The notes beneath the pieces were generated by a model that saw only the letters and a list, made by a program, of their open reading frames with translations, made no database searches and was not told the origin of the DNA. Below are positions 52,579 through 62,657 of a stretch of 64,000 nucleotides of DNA, in pieces (position 1 is the first letter of the stretch; every line of letters begins with the position of its first letter). Origin of the DNA: Undibacterium cyanobacteriorum (lineage in GTDB: Bacteria; Pseudomonadota; Gammaproteobacteria; Burkholderiales; Burkholderiaceae_D); assembly GCF_031326225.1 (NCBI RefSeq), contig NZ_CP133720.1, positions 1,922,001 to 1,986,000 of the forward strand. Direction: 5' to 3'. Position numbers and translations under genes: made by a program.

Positions 52579-53820
52579 TTATGAATTCGCTTCAATGAAG
52601 CTCAACACTTTTGGGCAGACAATCTCCCGCCAGCGACGACCGGAAAAAATGCCATAGTGGCCTGCACCAGGGGTAACGAAATCTTGTTTCATGGATGCTG
52701 GGATGTTGCAGCATAAATCATGCGCAGCTTGGGTCTGTCCGGGTCCAGAGATGTCGTCCAGCTCGCCCTCGACCGTAAATAGGGCGACACTCGTAATGTC
52801 CTGAGGGCGAACAAGTTTGCCTTGCACTTCCCACGTACCCTTCGGTAAGCGGAATTCTTGGAACACCGTTTTGATTGTTTCAAGATAGTACTCGGCTGGA
52901 AGATCAAGTACCGCATTGTATTCATCGTAAAATTTGCGATGTTGTTCGGCAGACTCATCATCGCCTTGAATTAAGTGCTGGTAAAAATCCCAATGACTTT
53001 GTGCATGGCGATCAGGATTCATCGCAACGAACCCAGCATGTTGCAAGAAGCCAGGATAGACTTTGCGACCAAAGCCCGGATAGTTTGCCGGGACACTATA
53101 AATCACTGAATTTTCAAACCATGAAAATTTCTTCTCAGTCGCCAAAGTATTTACCTGAGTTGGCGACCTACGGGGATCGATCGGGCCGCCCATCATCGTC
53201 ATACTCTTTGGCAGCGCTGGATCCTTGTCGGTTGCCATCAGTGAAATTGCTGCCAATACAGGGACTGTTGGTTGGCATACTGAGATGACATGAAGGTCAG
53301 GCGCGAGGTGACGGATGAATTCTTGTACGTAGTAGATGTAATCGTGCAAATGGAATGGTCCTTCAGAAAGAGGAACCATCCGTGCGTCGATCCAATCAGT
53401 GATGTAGACGTCATGTGACGGTAGGAGACTCTTGACAGTATCTCGCAGCAAAGTCGCGTGATGCCCAGACAATGGCGCGACAATGAGGATCTTCTTACCT
53501 TGATTTGCCTTTGTTTTGCGGGTGCCTGCTGGCGTCACCTTTCTGAAGCGGAGCAAATTACAAAAAGGTTTGGCAAGTTCGATTTCTTCAACGACTTCCA
53601 AGGTCATGCCATCGGCATTGACTGTCTTGATATCAAACGCAGGTTTTTCGTAATCTTTACCAAGCCGATAGAGCAGCTCGTACGCAGCGGCGACGCGTTG
53701 AGAAAATGGTGTGTAAGCGAGTGGTGAGACCGGATTCGCAAAAAGTTTTGAGGTCGCTTCCGCCCAATTTGTCATTGGTGTTAAAAAAGAGCGGTTCAAT
53801 TCGTGTAGTTGATAAAGCAT
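52579..53820 (-). CDS. phaZ: Intracellular polyhydroxyalkanoate depolymerase
   Basis: A 413-residue enzyme that mobilises stored polyhydroxybutyrate granules. It starts MLYQLHELNRSFLTPM, the family N-terminus. The alpha/beta-hydrolase nucleophile is a Cys in the lipase-box position (HVISVCQPTVPVLAA), as in the Cupriavidus PhaZ1 group, with a likely Asp in EGELDDISGPGQT and His in TPGAGHYGIFSG. ATG at 53820 has GGAA upstream and matches the family; an extended start at 53859 would add 13 residues. Confidence 0.95.
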   Translation of the reverse strand: MLYQLHELNRSFLTPMTNWAEATSKLFANPVSPLAYTPFSQRVAAAYELLYRLGKDYEKPAFDIKTVNADGMTLEVVEEIELAKPFCNLLRFRKVTPAGTRKTKANQGKKILIVAPLSGHHATLLRDTVKSLLPSHDVYITDWIDARMVPLSEGPFHLHDYIYYVQEFIRHLAPDLHVISVCQPTVPVLAAISLMATDKDPALPKSMTMMGGPIDPRRSPTQVNTLATEKKFSWFENSVIYSVPANYPGFGRKVYPGFLQHAGFVAMNPDRHAQSHWDFYQHLIQGDDESAEQHRKFYDEYNAVLDLPAEYYLETIKTVFQEFRLPKGTWEVQGKLVRPQDITSVALFTVEGELDDISGPGQTQAAHDLCCNIPASMKQDFVTPGAGHYGIFSGRRWREIVCPKVLSFIEANS

Positions 53821-54025
53821 ATCGCAGGTTCCGCAGGTTGAAGGAATTGCAAGGCCCACATTGGTTTTGCCAACGAGTGGTAGTTGTTCCTCGAAAGTAT
53901 AGCGCGAAATTATTGCGGCGCGACATAAAACGCTTTGAATCGAGCAAAAGGATCGGACAAAGTGATGGATTTGTGAAGTGAATTGCTTAAAAGTTATGTT
54001 GCTTCATTATGAATTCGCAAAGCAA

Positions 54026-57000
54026 CTATAGAACCTCGTGTAATAAACCGAGGGCACGATCAAAATCGTAATGATCGAGCGCGTGATGTAACTGCGTAAA
54101 ACGTGCTTTGTTAAGTTTATTTTCGAATTGTTGCAGGTGACTTTGAAAGAAATCGACGGCCTCCACGTTCGCGGTTTCCAAAAATACTCGGAGTTGTTCG
54201 ATTAAGCTCTCGAAAGGGATGTGCTCCGTTTGGAAAGATTCGGCTTTTGTCGCGAGCGGATTGATTGCGAAATACTGATCGAGTTCTTCAAGTAGGCCGC
54301 TCAGTTGCGCTCGTAATTGCTGGCATAATGCAGCGGCTTCCTGTAATCCACGAAAGTCTGTTAGCTTTTCCTCCAAGATGGATTCTAGCGTGACACAGGA
54401 TTGCGCCAACTGATTCGCCCCTAGTGTTGCGGCCTGACCTTTCAAAGTATGGACTTCGCGCTTGAACTCTGTGGTACCGATATTTTCAATTGAGAGATAG
54501 CGATCGTTAAGAAGGAGGTCGTGATGAGTGCTCCCAAATTTTTCAAGTAATTTAAGATACAAACTTTGGTTGTTTGCGACTGAGCTTAAGCCGCGCTTGA
54601 CATCGAATGAATGCAACCGAAGTTCGCTTGATGGTGTAGTGTGTTTGTTTAATTCCATCGATGCAAAACTAGTCTCATTAATTGACGCTTGCAGCCAATG
54701 TTGAATCGTTTTGAAGAGTGCGTCGGGATCGAAGGGCTTGGTGAGATAATCTTGCATCCCTTCTTCAACACATCGATCTTTGGTACCTTTCATTGCATGC
54801 GCGGTTAGTGCAATGATTGGTAAGTGATCGAAGTCGGGCATTGAACGAATTTGAATGGTCGCGTTGTGGCCATCCAAGACAGGCATTTCCAGATCCATGA
54901 GAATCAGGTCAAAGTGATGCATGTCATGTCGAGCAAGGATATCAATTGCTTCTTGACCATGCTGAGCCACGGTCACCTTGAAGCCACATTGATTGAGAAG
55001 TTCAACGGCGATTTCTTGATTAAATTCATTGTCTTCGGCGAGAAGGATATGTGCTGGTTTGAGATTGTCTGAGTTGTTGCTTGTCATAGATGAATTGAAA
55101 GATGCTGACGATAGTAATGCCTGTGCAGCGTCGGCGCGATTGCGTTGAGTCTCATTGTTAAGATGCGAATCGATCGCATCCATTGAATTCTGGAAAACCG
55201 GCAAACTGATTTCAAATTTAAAGCAGGAACCTTTGCCATATTCCGAACTGACGGCAATTTCGCCTCCCATAAGTTCTATCAACTGCTTGCAAATCGATAG
55301 ACCGAGGCCAGTACCACCGTAATTTCTGGTAGTGGAACCGTCACCTTGTGTGAACGGTTTGAATAAACGCTGTTTCTGCTCTTCGGTCATGCCAATCCCC
55401 GTGTCGCGAACTGAAAATTCGAGTCTTTTCTCATTGATCGCTGCTGCATGGGGAATCGCTTTGCACTCAACCGATATTTCGCCTACAGATGTGAATTTGA
55501 TTGCGTTGTTGACCAGATTCATCAACACCTGACCAATTCTAAGCGGGTCTCCAATGAAATGCGTAGGGAGGTCTTGCGCGATATCCACATGGAGTTGAAG
55601 TCCTTTATCTGCAGCCTTGTGAGAAGTAATATTGGATAGTTGAGAGATTACTTCCTCTAAGGCGAATGGTGTGATTTCAACCTCGAGTTTGCCGGCTTCA
55701 ATTTTCGAAAAATCGAGAATGTCATTGATGATCCCAAGAAGCGAGCTCGCGGCAACTTGAATTTTTTTGATGTAATCTTTTTGCTTTGGGTTTAGATCAG
55801 TCATCAAGGCAAGGTAAGCCATGCCAATGACGGCATTCATTGGTGTCCGAATTTCATGACTCATGTTGGCCAAAAACTCTGATTTCAATTTGGTCGCTTC
55901 TTCTGCTTTTTCTCGATCGGATTGTTCTTTCTGTCTCGCAATTTCAAGTTTGCGAATGGCTTGTAATAATTCGCGTTGTGTAGCCTGTAATTCTTGATAG
56001 ACACCCGCGTTGTCCAGTGCGATCGCTGCGTACGCGCTAATAGTTGTGAAAATTAATTGCTCGCGATCAGAGTACGCATTTTCTTCTGCAGACCCTATCA
56101 CCATTGCACCAAGTAAGCGGTCACCTGCAATTAAGGGCGCAATGAGTTGGCTACGATCATAGAGTTCTTCTTTTAGCTCTCCATCCATTCCGTGCGGTGC
56201 GCTTGCGCTATTGAACTCTTTTCGTTCTTTCGTACTACGCACGATGAGGCAGTCTGGATGGTCTAAGGGAATTTGATGTGGCGAGATGTGAGTTTGGTCT
56301 CTTACGCCGTAGACAAGAACTAATTTGTCCTTCTCTGGGTTAAGTAGATAGGTGCAGAAACTCCCAGCATCGAGTAGGCTTTGAAGGTGATTGTGAATCG
56401 CTATAAATGCATCAGTGCTTTCTAGCTTTGCCGTAATTTCCTGACCTATCTTACTCAGTTTGACTAAGGTGTCTTTGGTATCTTGTAGGGCGCGAGCACG
56501 ATTGGATTCTGCGATTGCAATTAGATGATGATATTGCGCTTCCGCTTGTGCTTTTTCTGTTTGATGATGGTCGTTGATGTTGGCAGTTTTATAGGCGAGG
56601 CGAACGTCATTTTCGTGACGTTCCGCAACTAGAGCTTGCTTCGAATAGTCGAGTGCTTTTTGTAAATCTGCCGCTTCAGCCCATGCGTCACTAAGCATTG
56701 TGAACAATTCCGGCGGAGCTTGCCAGCCGTCGATGGCATGTCCTGCGTTGAGTGCTTTTTCGAGAAAATGAATGACCGCATTGGGTTGTTTCATATCCAC
56801 CGGAGGTGGAAGTGCATGCTTACTGTAAATTTCAGCGAGGACTTGGTGCAGTGAAACGGTGATGGCAGCGAAATTGAAACGCTCACAAATTGTTTGGGCT
56901 TCGGCGATCGCCTGTAATGCCGCTTCAGTTTGATTGGCAACCGATAAGACTCGGGCGTATCTAATGAGTGTGTGTGGTAAATCATCCATCGATTCCGCCG

Positions 57001-58030
57001 CACGGAAGAGCTTGATCGATGCTTCAAACGCTTTCAATGCCTCTGCTGTCGAATGTTCGATGAGATGGGTCTCGCCTAGTTCTCTTAAGGCGATCGCTTT
57101 ATTAATCCCACTGTAGTTGTTTGGAAAAAAATTGAGCGCCTCTTGTAAGGTTTGGCGACTCTGTGAAATTCTGCCGAGCTGACGTTGAGTTCTGCCCAGA
57201 TGAGCATAGCAAAAACCCATCAGCGAGGGCCAGCCTGCTTGTTTAGCCATGGAAAGTGCGAATTCGATCGCTTGAGTGGCACTTTCAAGGTCACTGATGT
57301 TTTGAAAGACTTCGCATGCATTGCCGGCGGATATTATCGCGAGACGTATTAATCCGGCTTGTTTGGCTGAGTTGGCTGCTTTTAGATAAAGGCGCGCGCC
57401 TTGGCTCGGATCGCGCCGCCCCAAAATGACGCCTTCTGCTGCAAAGATATGCGCTGCAATCGCAGGTTTACGGGCGAACTCAGCGGTGCGTTGGAATCGT
57501 TCTATACGAATCCTAGCGTCTTCTGGTTCCAAGAACGCATGCGCATAGATCAGCCAAGCTTCCGCAAATTCGGCGCGCTCCTTGTCGCCACAACGCTGAT
57601 AAAAATCTAAAGCAAGTTTGCAGGATTCTTCTTCACGATGGTTATCGCCAAGACTGATGGCCATGGTGGCCTCGACGATGGCTGCATCACCCAAGCCGAC
57701 TAAGTCATTCTGCAGTGACAATTCGTATTTGCTTTGTTTGAGCAGTATTTCAGCGTAGGACAAGTCGCCTAACAGTGAATGAATTTCCGCGCGAATGAGG
57801 TTAAGTCGCGTCTTGATCTCTTGCTCGTGATTGACTCTTCTGTGGGTTTGCTCGGAGTGCTGAAGTAATAATTGTTCGATTTCGTCGAGTTGAAAAAGAG
57901 CACGTTGACAGTCTCGCTGCCTGATATACCAAGTAATTGTGACGAGTGCTCCGAGTTTTTCGAAGTCGCGCAGGTTTGGATACATGCTTTCTAAACGAAA
58001 CAGTTCTTCGCTAGATGCATAGAGATCCAT
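54026..58030 (-). CDS. Hybrid histidine kinase: TPR-GAF-HisKA-HATPase-REC-Hpt
   Basis: A 1334-residue cytoplasmic sensor with no membrane segment. Residues about 1-490 are tetratricopeptide-like helices; about 520-670 are a GAF domain (LIAPLIAGDRLLGAMVIGS); a coiled coil follows. The His box is SHEIRTPMNA with His725, and the ATPase has VNNAIKFTSVGEI, DTGIGMT and GGTGLGLSICK. The receiver at about 995-1115 has Asp1046 (LILMDLEMP), and the Hpt domain has His1194 (REVHTLKGQA). All phosphorelay residues are intact, so phosphate can pass His-Asp-His to an external receiver. It is divergent from the similar kinase at 58312. Confidence 0.93.
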   Translation of the reverse strand: MDLYASSEELFRLESMYPNLRDFEKLGALVTITWYIRQRDCQRALFQLDEIEQLLLQHSEQTHRRVNHEQEIKTRLNLIRAEIHSLLGDLSYAEILLKQSKYELSLQNDLVGLGDAAIVEATMAISLGDNHREEESCKLALDFYQRCGDKERAEFAEAWLIYAHAFLEPEDARIRIERFQRTAEFARKPAIAAHIFAAEGVILGRRDPSQGARLYLKAANSAKQAGLIRLAIISAGNACEVFQNISDLESATQAIEFALSMAKQAGWPSLMGFCYAHLGRTQRQLGRISQSRQTLQEALNFFPNNYSGINKAIALRELGETHLIEHSTAEALKAFEASIKLFRAAESMDDLPHTLIRYARVLSVANQTEAALQAIAEAQTICERFNFAAITVSLHQVLAEIYSKHALPPPVDMKQPNAVIHFLEKALNAGHAIDGWQAPPELFTMLSDAWAEAADLQKALDYSKQALVAERHENDVRLAYKTANINDHHQTEKAQAEAQYHHLIAIAESNRARALQDTKDTLVKLSKIGQEITAKLESTDAFIAIHNHLQSLLDAGSFCTYLLNPEKDKLVLVYGVRDQTHISPHQIPLDHPDCLIVRSTKERKEFNSASAPHGMDGELKEELYDRSQLIAPLIAGDRLLGAMVIGSAEENAYSDREQLIFTTISAYAAIALDNAGVYQELQATQRELLQAIRKLEIARQKEQSDREKAEEATKLKSEFLANMSHEIRTPMNAVIGMAYLALMTDLNPKQKDYIKKIQVAASSLLGIINDILDFSKIEAGKLEVEITPFALEEVISQLSNITSHKAADKGLQLHVDIAQDLPTHFIGDPLRIGQVLMNLVNNAIKFTSVGEISVECKAIPHAAAINEKRLEFSVRDTGIGMTEEQKQRLFKPFTQGDGSTTRNYGGTGLGLSICKQLIELMGGEIAVSSEYGKGSCFKFEISLPVFQNSMDAIDSHLNNETQRNRADAAQALLSSASFNSSMTSNNSDNLKPAHILLAEDNEFNQEIAVELLNQCGFKVTVAQHGQEAIDILARHDMHHFDLILMDLEMPVLDGHNATIQIRSMPDFDHLPIIALTAHAMKGTKDRCVEEGMQDYLTKPFDPDALFKTIQHWLQASINETSFASMELNKHTTPSSELRLHSFDVKRGLSSVANNQSLYLKLLEKFGSTHHDLLLNDRYLSIENIGTTEFKREVHTLKGQAATLGANQLAQSCVTLESILEEKLTDFRGLQEAAALCQQLRAQLSGLLEELDQYFAINPLATKAESFQTEHIPFESLIEQLRVFLETANVEAVDFFQSHLQQFENKLNKARFTQLHHALDHYDFDRALGLLHEVL

Positions 58031-58311
58031 ACTTACTCACTTTCAAGAAGATTTGATTACAAGTGTCAATCGAATGTCCAAGAACCTAAATTTAAATTTA
58101 TCACGTTGTTACGAGATCAGCATTTGATTCCTTCTGGAAATTAAGAAAGTGTCGTGATTTCATCTGTTTTGTTTCTTTGCAGTTCAATTTTGGTCTCTGG
58201 ATTGGTAGTTTTACTGCTTTTTTTTGTTTGTTCGCGTTAGAATTAATCGGTTTTGTGCTGATAAATTCAATTGGCTTTGTGCTATCAACTTGGGTCTCAT
58301 CGAATTTCACT

Positions 58312-61300
58312 ATGCTGGAAAATCCGTTCTCGTCAAAAGAAGAAATCGTTGAGCGTGCGCTTGATGGGTTGGATGCACTGCGTGATTCGGTCGAACGCGG
58401 TTTGGAAATTGCAAATGCAATGCGTGAATTGGGTTCAGCAAGACGAGACAAAACGCTACAAGCGTATGCTGATTTGGTTGATGCCTTTGCCGATTATTTC
58501 GAAAATAAGTTAGACCAAGCATCGCGACGTTTCGAGGCGCTCAATCACTTTTTTACCAATAATCTTGATCAGCACGGCGCGTTCTTTGCTAAGAGCGGCC
58601 TGGTCATTGTGTGGCGTAAAAAAGGCGAAGTCTTGAAGGCGCGAGCTTTCTGTGAGAATGAACTGATTCCACGCTGCGGTACCATGCAGCCGCGCCTCTT
58701 GATATTGGCATTGAACATTTATGCAATCTTGCTGCAAGAATGTGACGAAACTGAAAAATCTATTCGTTTCTTTTTTCGTGCACTTGATGAATCTCGCAAA
58801 ATTAATTCCATCAGCCGTATTGCTCAGATTACCGCCAACCTCGGCGAGGTGCTTTACGTTACTGGAAACGCCGAGGCTGCAGAAGAGCTGTTGCAAGAGG
58901 CTCGCGATTTAGCACCCGCTTCAGCTGAAAAATGGTTGACTCCATTTAGCTCAACCATGCTGGCCTTATGCAAAATTTCGCTCGGTAAATTTGAGGAAGC
59001 CTACGAGGCAATTGCGCAGTACGTCGAAGAGAAAAATGGTGGAAATTCACATACAAACACGTATCGCTCATTTTATTTTGCTGTCGCCGCCTATACATTG
59101 ACTGTGCGCGGTTGTGTTGAGCAGGCGCGGCAGTTTAACGAAAGTGCCTTGGCATCGATCGACATGATTGAAGATCCACACCTCAAACCTTATGTGTGGT
59201 GGGTGAGTGGGTATATTCGTCGACGAGTTGGTGAGATTGACCAAGCCATTGTCGATCTCAGAAAAGCTATTGATCAGATTGGCGACAGTGGATACATACA
59301 CTTGCCGCTCAAGGCAATTAATGAGTTATCTGAAATTTACGCGGATCTCGGACATTGGCAACAAGCCTATATCGAGCAAAAACGTCACCAAAAGCTTTTC
59401 TTGCGGGCACAAGAACGCGCAAGTCGCGTACAACTCGAAACGCTGAAAATTCGCTACGAGTACAGAGAGGCAGAGCAAGACCGAAAGCTCACCGAGCGCA
59501 TGGTCATCGAGAGAAAAACGCTTGATGATGAATTGCAAAGAATGCTGACAGAGCGGGAAACCATTTTGGAAAACTCGATTGTTGGCATGATCTTTTTGAA
59601 TAGCAAAGGTCGAGTGCAATGGGTGAACACACCTCTTTGTCAGATTTTTGGGGTTGAGCGCGAGAATGTGCTTGGTGCCTCGCTTGAGCCTTTTTATGAG
59701 TCGCGTGAAGCTTATTTGGAAAGTGGCGCGGCGGTTAGTCAGGCTGTCTTGAAAGGTGAAGCCTACGTCTCTGAACTGAAAATGCGGCGCAGCGATGGTA
59801 GCTTATTTTGGGTGCAGTTTTCGGGTCGTGCGGTGAATAAGAATGACTTATCGTATGGCACTGTATGGGTGGTCATGGATATTTCGGCGCGGCGTCAATT
59901 AGAAGACGATCTGCATAAGTCTGAGTATAACTATCGCTTGCTGATTGATAACGTCACTGAAGGAATTATTGTTGTTCAAGATGGCAAGATTGCATTCGCC
60001 AACCGACTCATCGAATCTTTGACTGGTTACGATCAATCTGAATTGATCGGAATGGTATTCACATCCTCGATTCATCCTGAAGACGTCGCCCTCGTAGCAG
60101 AGCGGCATGCACGACGACTACGCGGCGAAGTGGTGGAACAGTATTATCAAATTCGTTTGAATCGGCGCTATACGGGTGAGTTGATTTGGGTTGAAATTTC
60201 ATCGGTTCTGATTCAGTGGGAAGGTCATCCTGCCACCTTGAGTTTCGTTTCGGATCTTACCCAAAGAAAATTACTCGAAACACAGCTCAAAGAGAGTATG
60301 GATGAGCAAATGCGTTTGCAAACTTTGCAAATGCAAAATGAGCTTAAAGTTTCCGAATTGGCGCGACGCCACGCGGAGGAAACGACTGAGGCGAAGTCCC
60401 TATTCTTGGCTAACATGAGTCATGAGATTCGCACACCAATGAATGCGATTATTGGTATGGCTCATCTGGCCTTGAAAACCGAGCTGACTGTTAAGCAAAA
60501 AGATTACGTAGAAAAGATTCATAAAGCCGGTATGTCATTAATGGGAATCATCAATGACATTTTGGACTTCTCTAAAATCGAAGCGGGTAAGCTCGATATA
60601 GAAGTGGTTGATTTTGACCTTGATGAAGTCTTCAACAGCGTCGCGGTGGTCACGAGTGAGAAAGCAGAGGAGAAGGGCCTTGAGTATTTGTTCGATATAG
60701 CCGCCGATGTTCCACGTCGACTTAAGGGGGATCCACTTCGCTTGGGACAGGTCTTAATCAACCTCGTGAATAATTCAATCAAGTTCACTACACAAGGCGA
60801 AGTTTGTTTGCACTGCCGCGTTCTGAGTACTACGGCTGGTACTAAGACCTTACGCTTTGAAGTGCGAGATACCGGGGTTGGTATGAGTGAAGCGCAGGCA
60901 GCAAAACTGTTTATGCCCTTTAGTCAAGGTGACGAATCGACGACGCGTAAATTTGGTGGAACTGGTCTTGGCCTGTCAATTTGTAAGGGTATGGTCGATC
61001 TAATGGGCGGGCAAATTAGTTTAGTCAGTCAAGAAGGTCTCGGTACTACCGTTACGTTTGAAATTCCTTTTGATTTCACTGAAGTCGAGCAGGCCAAGTT
61101 TAATCGCGAGCTATTTGAAAATCTACGCGTCCTGATTGTCGATGATCATCCACTTGCGGCCCGACTGTTGGCGGAGAAATTACGCTTGTATGGTATCGCT
61201 TGTGATATGGTGCATTCCGGCGACCAAGCATTAAGTATGATTTTAGCGACCGACTCTGAACGTCGGTATGACGCGGTGTTTGTGGATTTGCACATGCCCG

Positions 61301-62595
61301 TCATGGATGGTGTCGAATTGATCGCATGTATTAGGAATGCGGGTTTGCGTTTCTTACCAAAAATCGCATTAGTGGGGGCAACGGCGCGCGAGAGTTTGAA
61401 TTATCGTGAAGAGGCTACCGTTTCTGATGCCTATCTTGATAAGCCTTTCAATACATCCAACGTTTTCGATTGCTTGGTCAATCTCTTCTCTTACCATACT
61501 CATGCGAGTGTCACTAAACAGGCACATACTCAACTCAAGTGCGTTGGTCTACGTGCTTTGTTGGTCGAAGATAACGTGATCAATCAGCAGATTGCGGTTG
61601 AGTTGCTTGAGGCGGCCGATATTGTAGTAGATGTGGCTTCAAACGGTCGAATCGCGGTTGATAAGTTGTTTATGAAGGATCCCTCGTTTTACGACATCGT
61701 TTTTATGGATGTGCAGATGCCTGAAATGGATGGGCACGAGGCCACAAGGTTAATTCGTGCGGACGGACGCTTTCAATCGCTGCCAATTATCGCCATGACC
61801 GCGCATGCTTTGTTGATTGAACGCGAGCGGTGCTTTACATCGGGTATGAATGCTCACATCGCTAAGCCGATTAATCCGATCGAGTTATATAACGCTGTCG
61901 CTGAATGGTGTCAGCAAAAAGTCAGTCATCTTGGTGTGACTGAGGTTCAAGAACAAGTAGAAGAAGACGAAGAGATGTTGAGAATAGAAGGAGTCGATAC
62001 GCGCCAAGGCTTGGCACGTACGATGGGTGACAAGCAATTGTATTTCAAGTTGTTGCGTTTATTTGTGCAGGATCAGCGAGATGCCTTAGCGATTATTCGT
62101 GAGGCACTCCAACGTGGAGAGAATGGGCTGGCTGAGCGCGTTGCGCATACCTTAAAAGGTGTTGCCGGACTGATTGGGGCCGAGGTTCACACTCAAGCCG
62201 CACGAATCGAATTATTGATTCAAAGTGGTCAAAATGTGGAAATGATGACACCAATTTTGTCTGCCTGTGAAACTCAGCTTGCATTAACCATAGGAAACAT
62301 TGAGAATTGTCTAGTACGCGAAAATGCAACAAGTGAGCTTGGCGGTAGAAGCCTCGACGGAGCCTCCATATCAAGTGAAGACGTGCTCGAGAAGTTACGC
62401 TACTGCTACAGGTTGGTTGAGAATTATGACGGGGAGGCGCTCGAAGCACTCAATGATTCCCACGATGAGCTTTGTATAGCGTTTGGGACAGAAGTGCAAA
62501 AGCAGATTATGCGTGCGGCCAGTCAATATGACTTTGACGTGATTCTCTCAATAATGAAGGGGAACGCTGAGTTGGCTGGACTCGAACTTAGGTAG
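58312..62595 (+). CDS. Hybrid histidine kinase: TPR-PAS-PAS-HisKA-HATPase-REC-REC-Hpt
   Basis: A 1427-residue sensor from ATG at 58312. Residues about 1-365 are tetratricopeptide-like, then a coiled coil, PAS at about 420-525 and a second PAS at 540-655. The His box is SHEIRTPMNA (His704), followed by the ATPase at about 810-925. REC1 has Asp992 (VFVDLHMP) but lacks the usual Thr/Ser switch (ALVGATAR). REC2 has Asp1133 (VFMDVQMP) and a normal TAH switch. Hpt has His1279 (RVAHTLKGVA). The frame is open upstream to a TTG at 58177 that would add two hydrophobic stretches; neither start has a good ribosome site. It is followed 62 bases later by an HD-GYP regulator, a likely phosphate acceptor. 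Confidence 0.92.
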   Translation: MLENPFSSKEEIVERALDGLDALRDSVERGLEIANAMRELGSARRDKTLQAYADLVDAFADYFENKLDQASRRFEALNHFFTNNLDQHGAFFAKSGLVIVWRKKGEVLKARAFCENELIPRCGTMQPRLLILALNIYAILLQECDETEKSIRFFFRALDESRKINSISRIAQITANLGEVLYVTGNAEAAEELLQEARDLAPASAEKWLTPFSSTMLALCKISLGKFEEAYEAIAQYVEEKNGGNSHTNTYRSFYFAVAAYTLTVRGCVEQARQFNESALASIDMIEDPHLKPYVWWVSGYIRRRVGEIDQAIVDLRKAIDQIGDSGYIHLPLKAINELSEIYADLGHWQQAYIEQKRHQKLFLRAQERASRVQLETLKIRYEYREAEQDRKLTERMVIERKTLDDELQRMLTERETILENSIVGMIFLNSKGRVQWVNTPLCQIFGVERENVLGASLEPFYESREAYLESGAAVSQAVLKGEAYVSELKMRRSDGSLFWVQFSGRAVNKNDLSYGTVWVVMDISARRQLEDDLHKSEYNYRLLIDNVTEGIIVVQDGKIAFANRLIESLTGYDQSELIGMVFTSSIHPEDVALVAERHARRLRGEVVEQYYQIRLNRRYTGELIWVEISSVLIQWEGHPATLSFVSDLTQRKLLETQLKESMDEQMRLQTLQMQNELKVSELARRHAEETTEAKSLFLANMSHEIRTPMNAIIGMAHLALKTELTVKQKDYVEKIHKAGMSLMGIINDILDFSKIEAGKLDIEVVDFDLDEVFNSVAVVTSEKAEEKGLEYLFDIAADVPRRLKGDPLRLGQVLINLVNNSIKFTTQGEVCLHCRVLSTTAGTKTLRFEVRDTGVGMSEAQAAKLFMPFSQGDESTTRKFGGTGLGLSICKGMVDLMGGQISLVSQEGLGTTVTFEIPFDFTEVEQAKFNRELFENLRVLIVDDHPLAARLLAEKLRLYGIACDMVHSGDQALSMILATDSERRYDAVFVDLHMPVMDGVELIACIRNAGLRFLPKIALVGATARESLNYREEATVSDAYLDKPFNTSNVFDCLVNLFSYHTHASVTKQAHTQLKCVGLRALLVEDNVINQQIAVELLEAADIVVDVASNGRIAVDKLFMKDPSFYDIVFMDVQMPEMDGHEATRLIRADGRFQSLPIIAMTAHALLIERERCFTSGMNAHIAKPINPIELYNAVAEWCQQKVSHLGVTEVQEQVEEDEEMLRIEGVDTRQGLARTMGDKQLYFKLLRLFVQDQRDALAIIREALQRGENGLAERVAHTLKGVAGLIGAEVHTQAARIELLIQSGQNVEMMTPILSACETQLALTIGNIENCLVRENATSELGGRSLDGASISSEDVLEKLRYCYRLVENYDGEALEALNDSHDELCIAFGTEVQKQIMRAASQYDFDVILSIMKGNAELAGLELR

Positions 62596-62657
62596 ATCTT
62601 GTTGGCCCTGCTTGGACTGACGTCGCTTAAGCCTCATGTTTAGACTAAAGGTGGATT

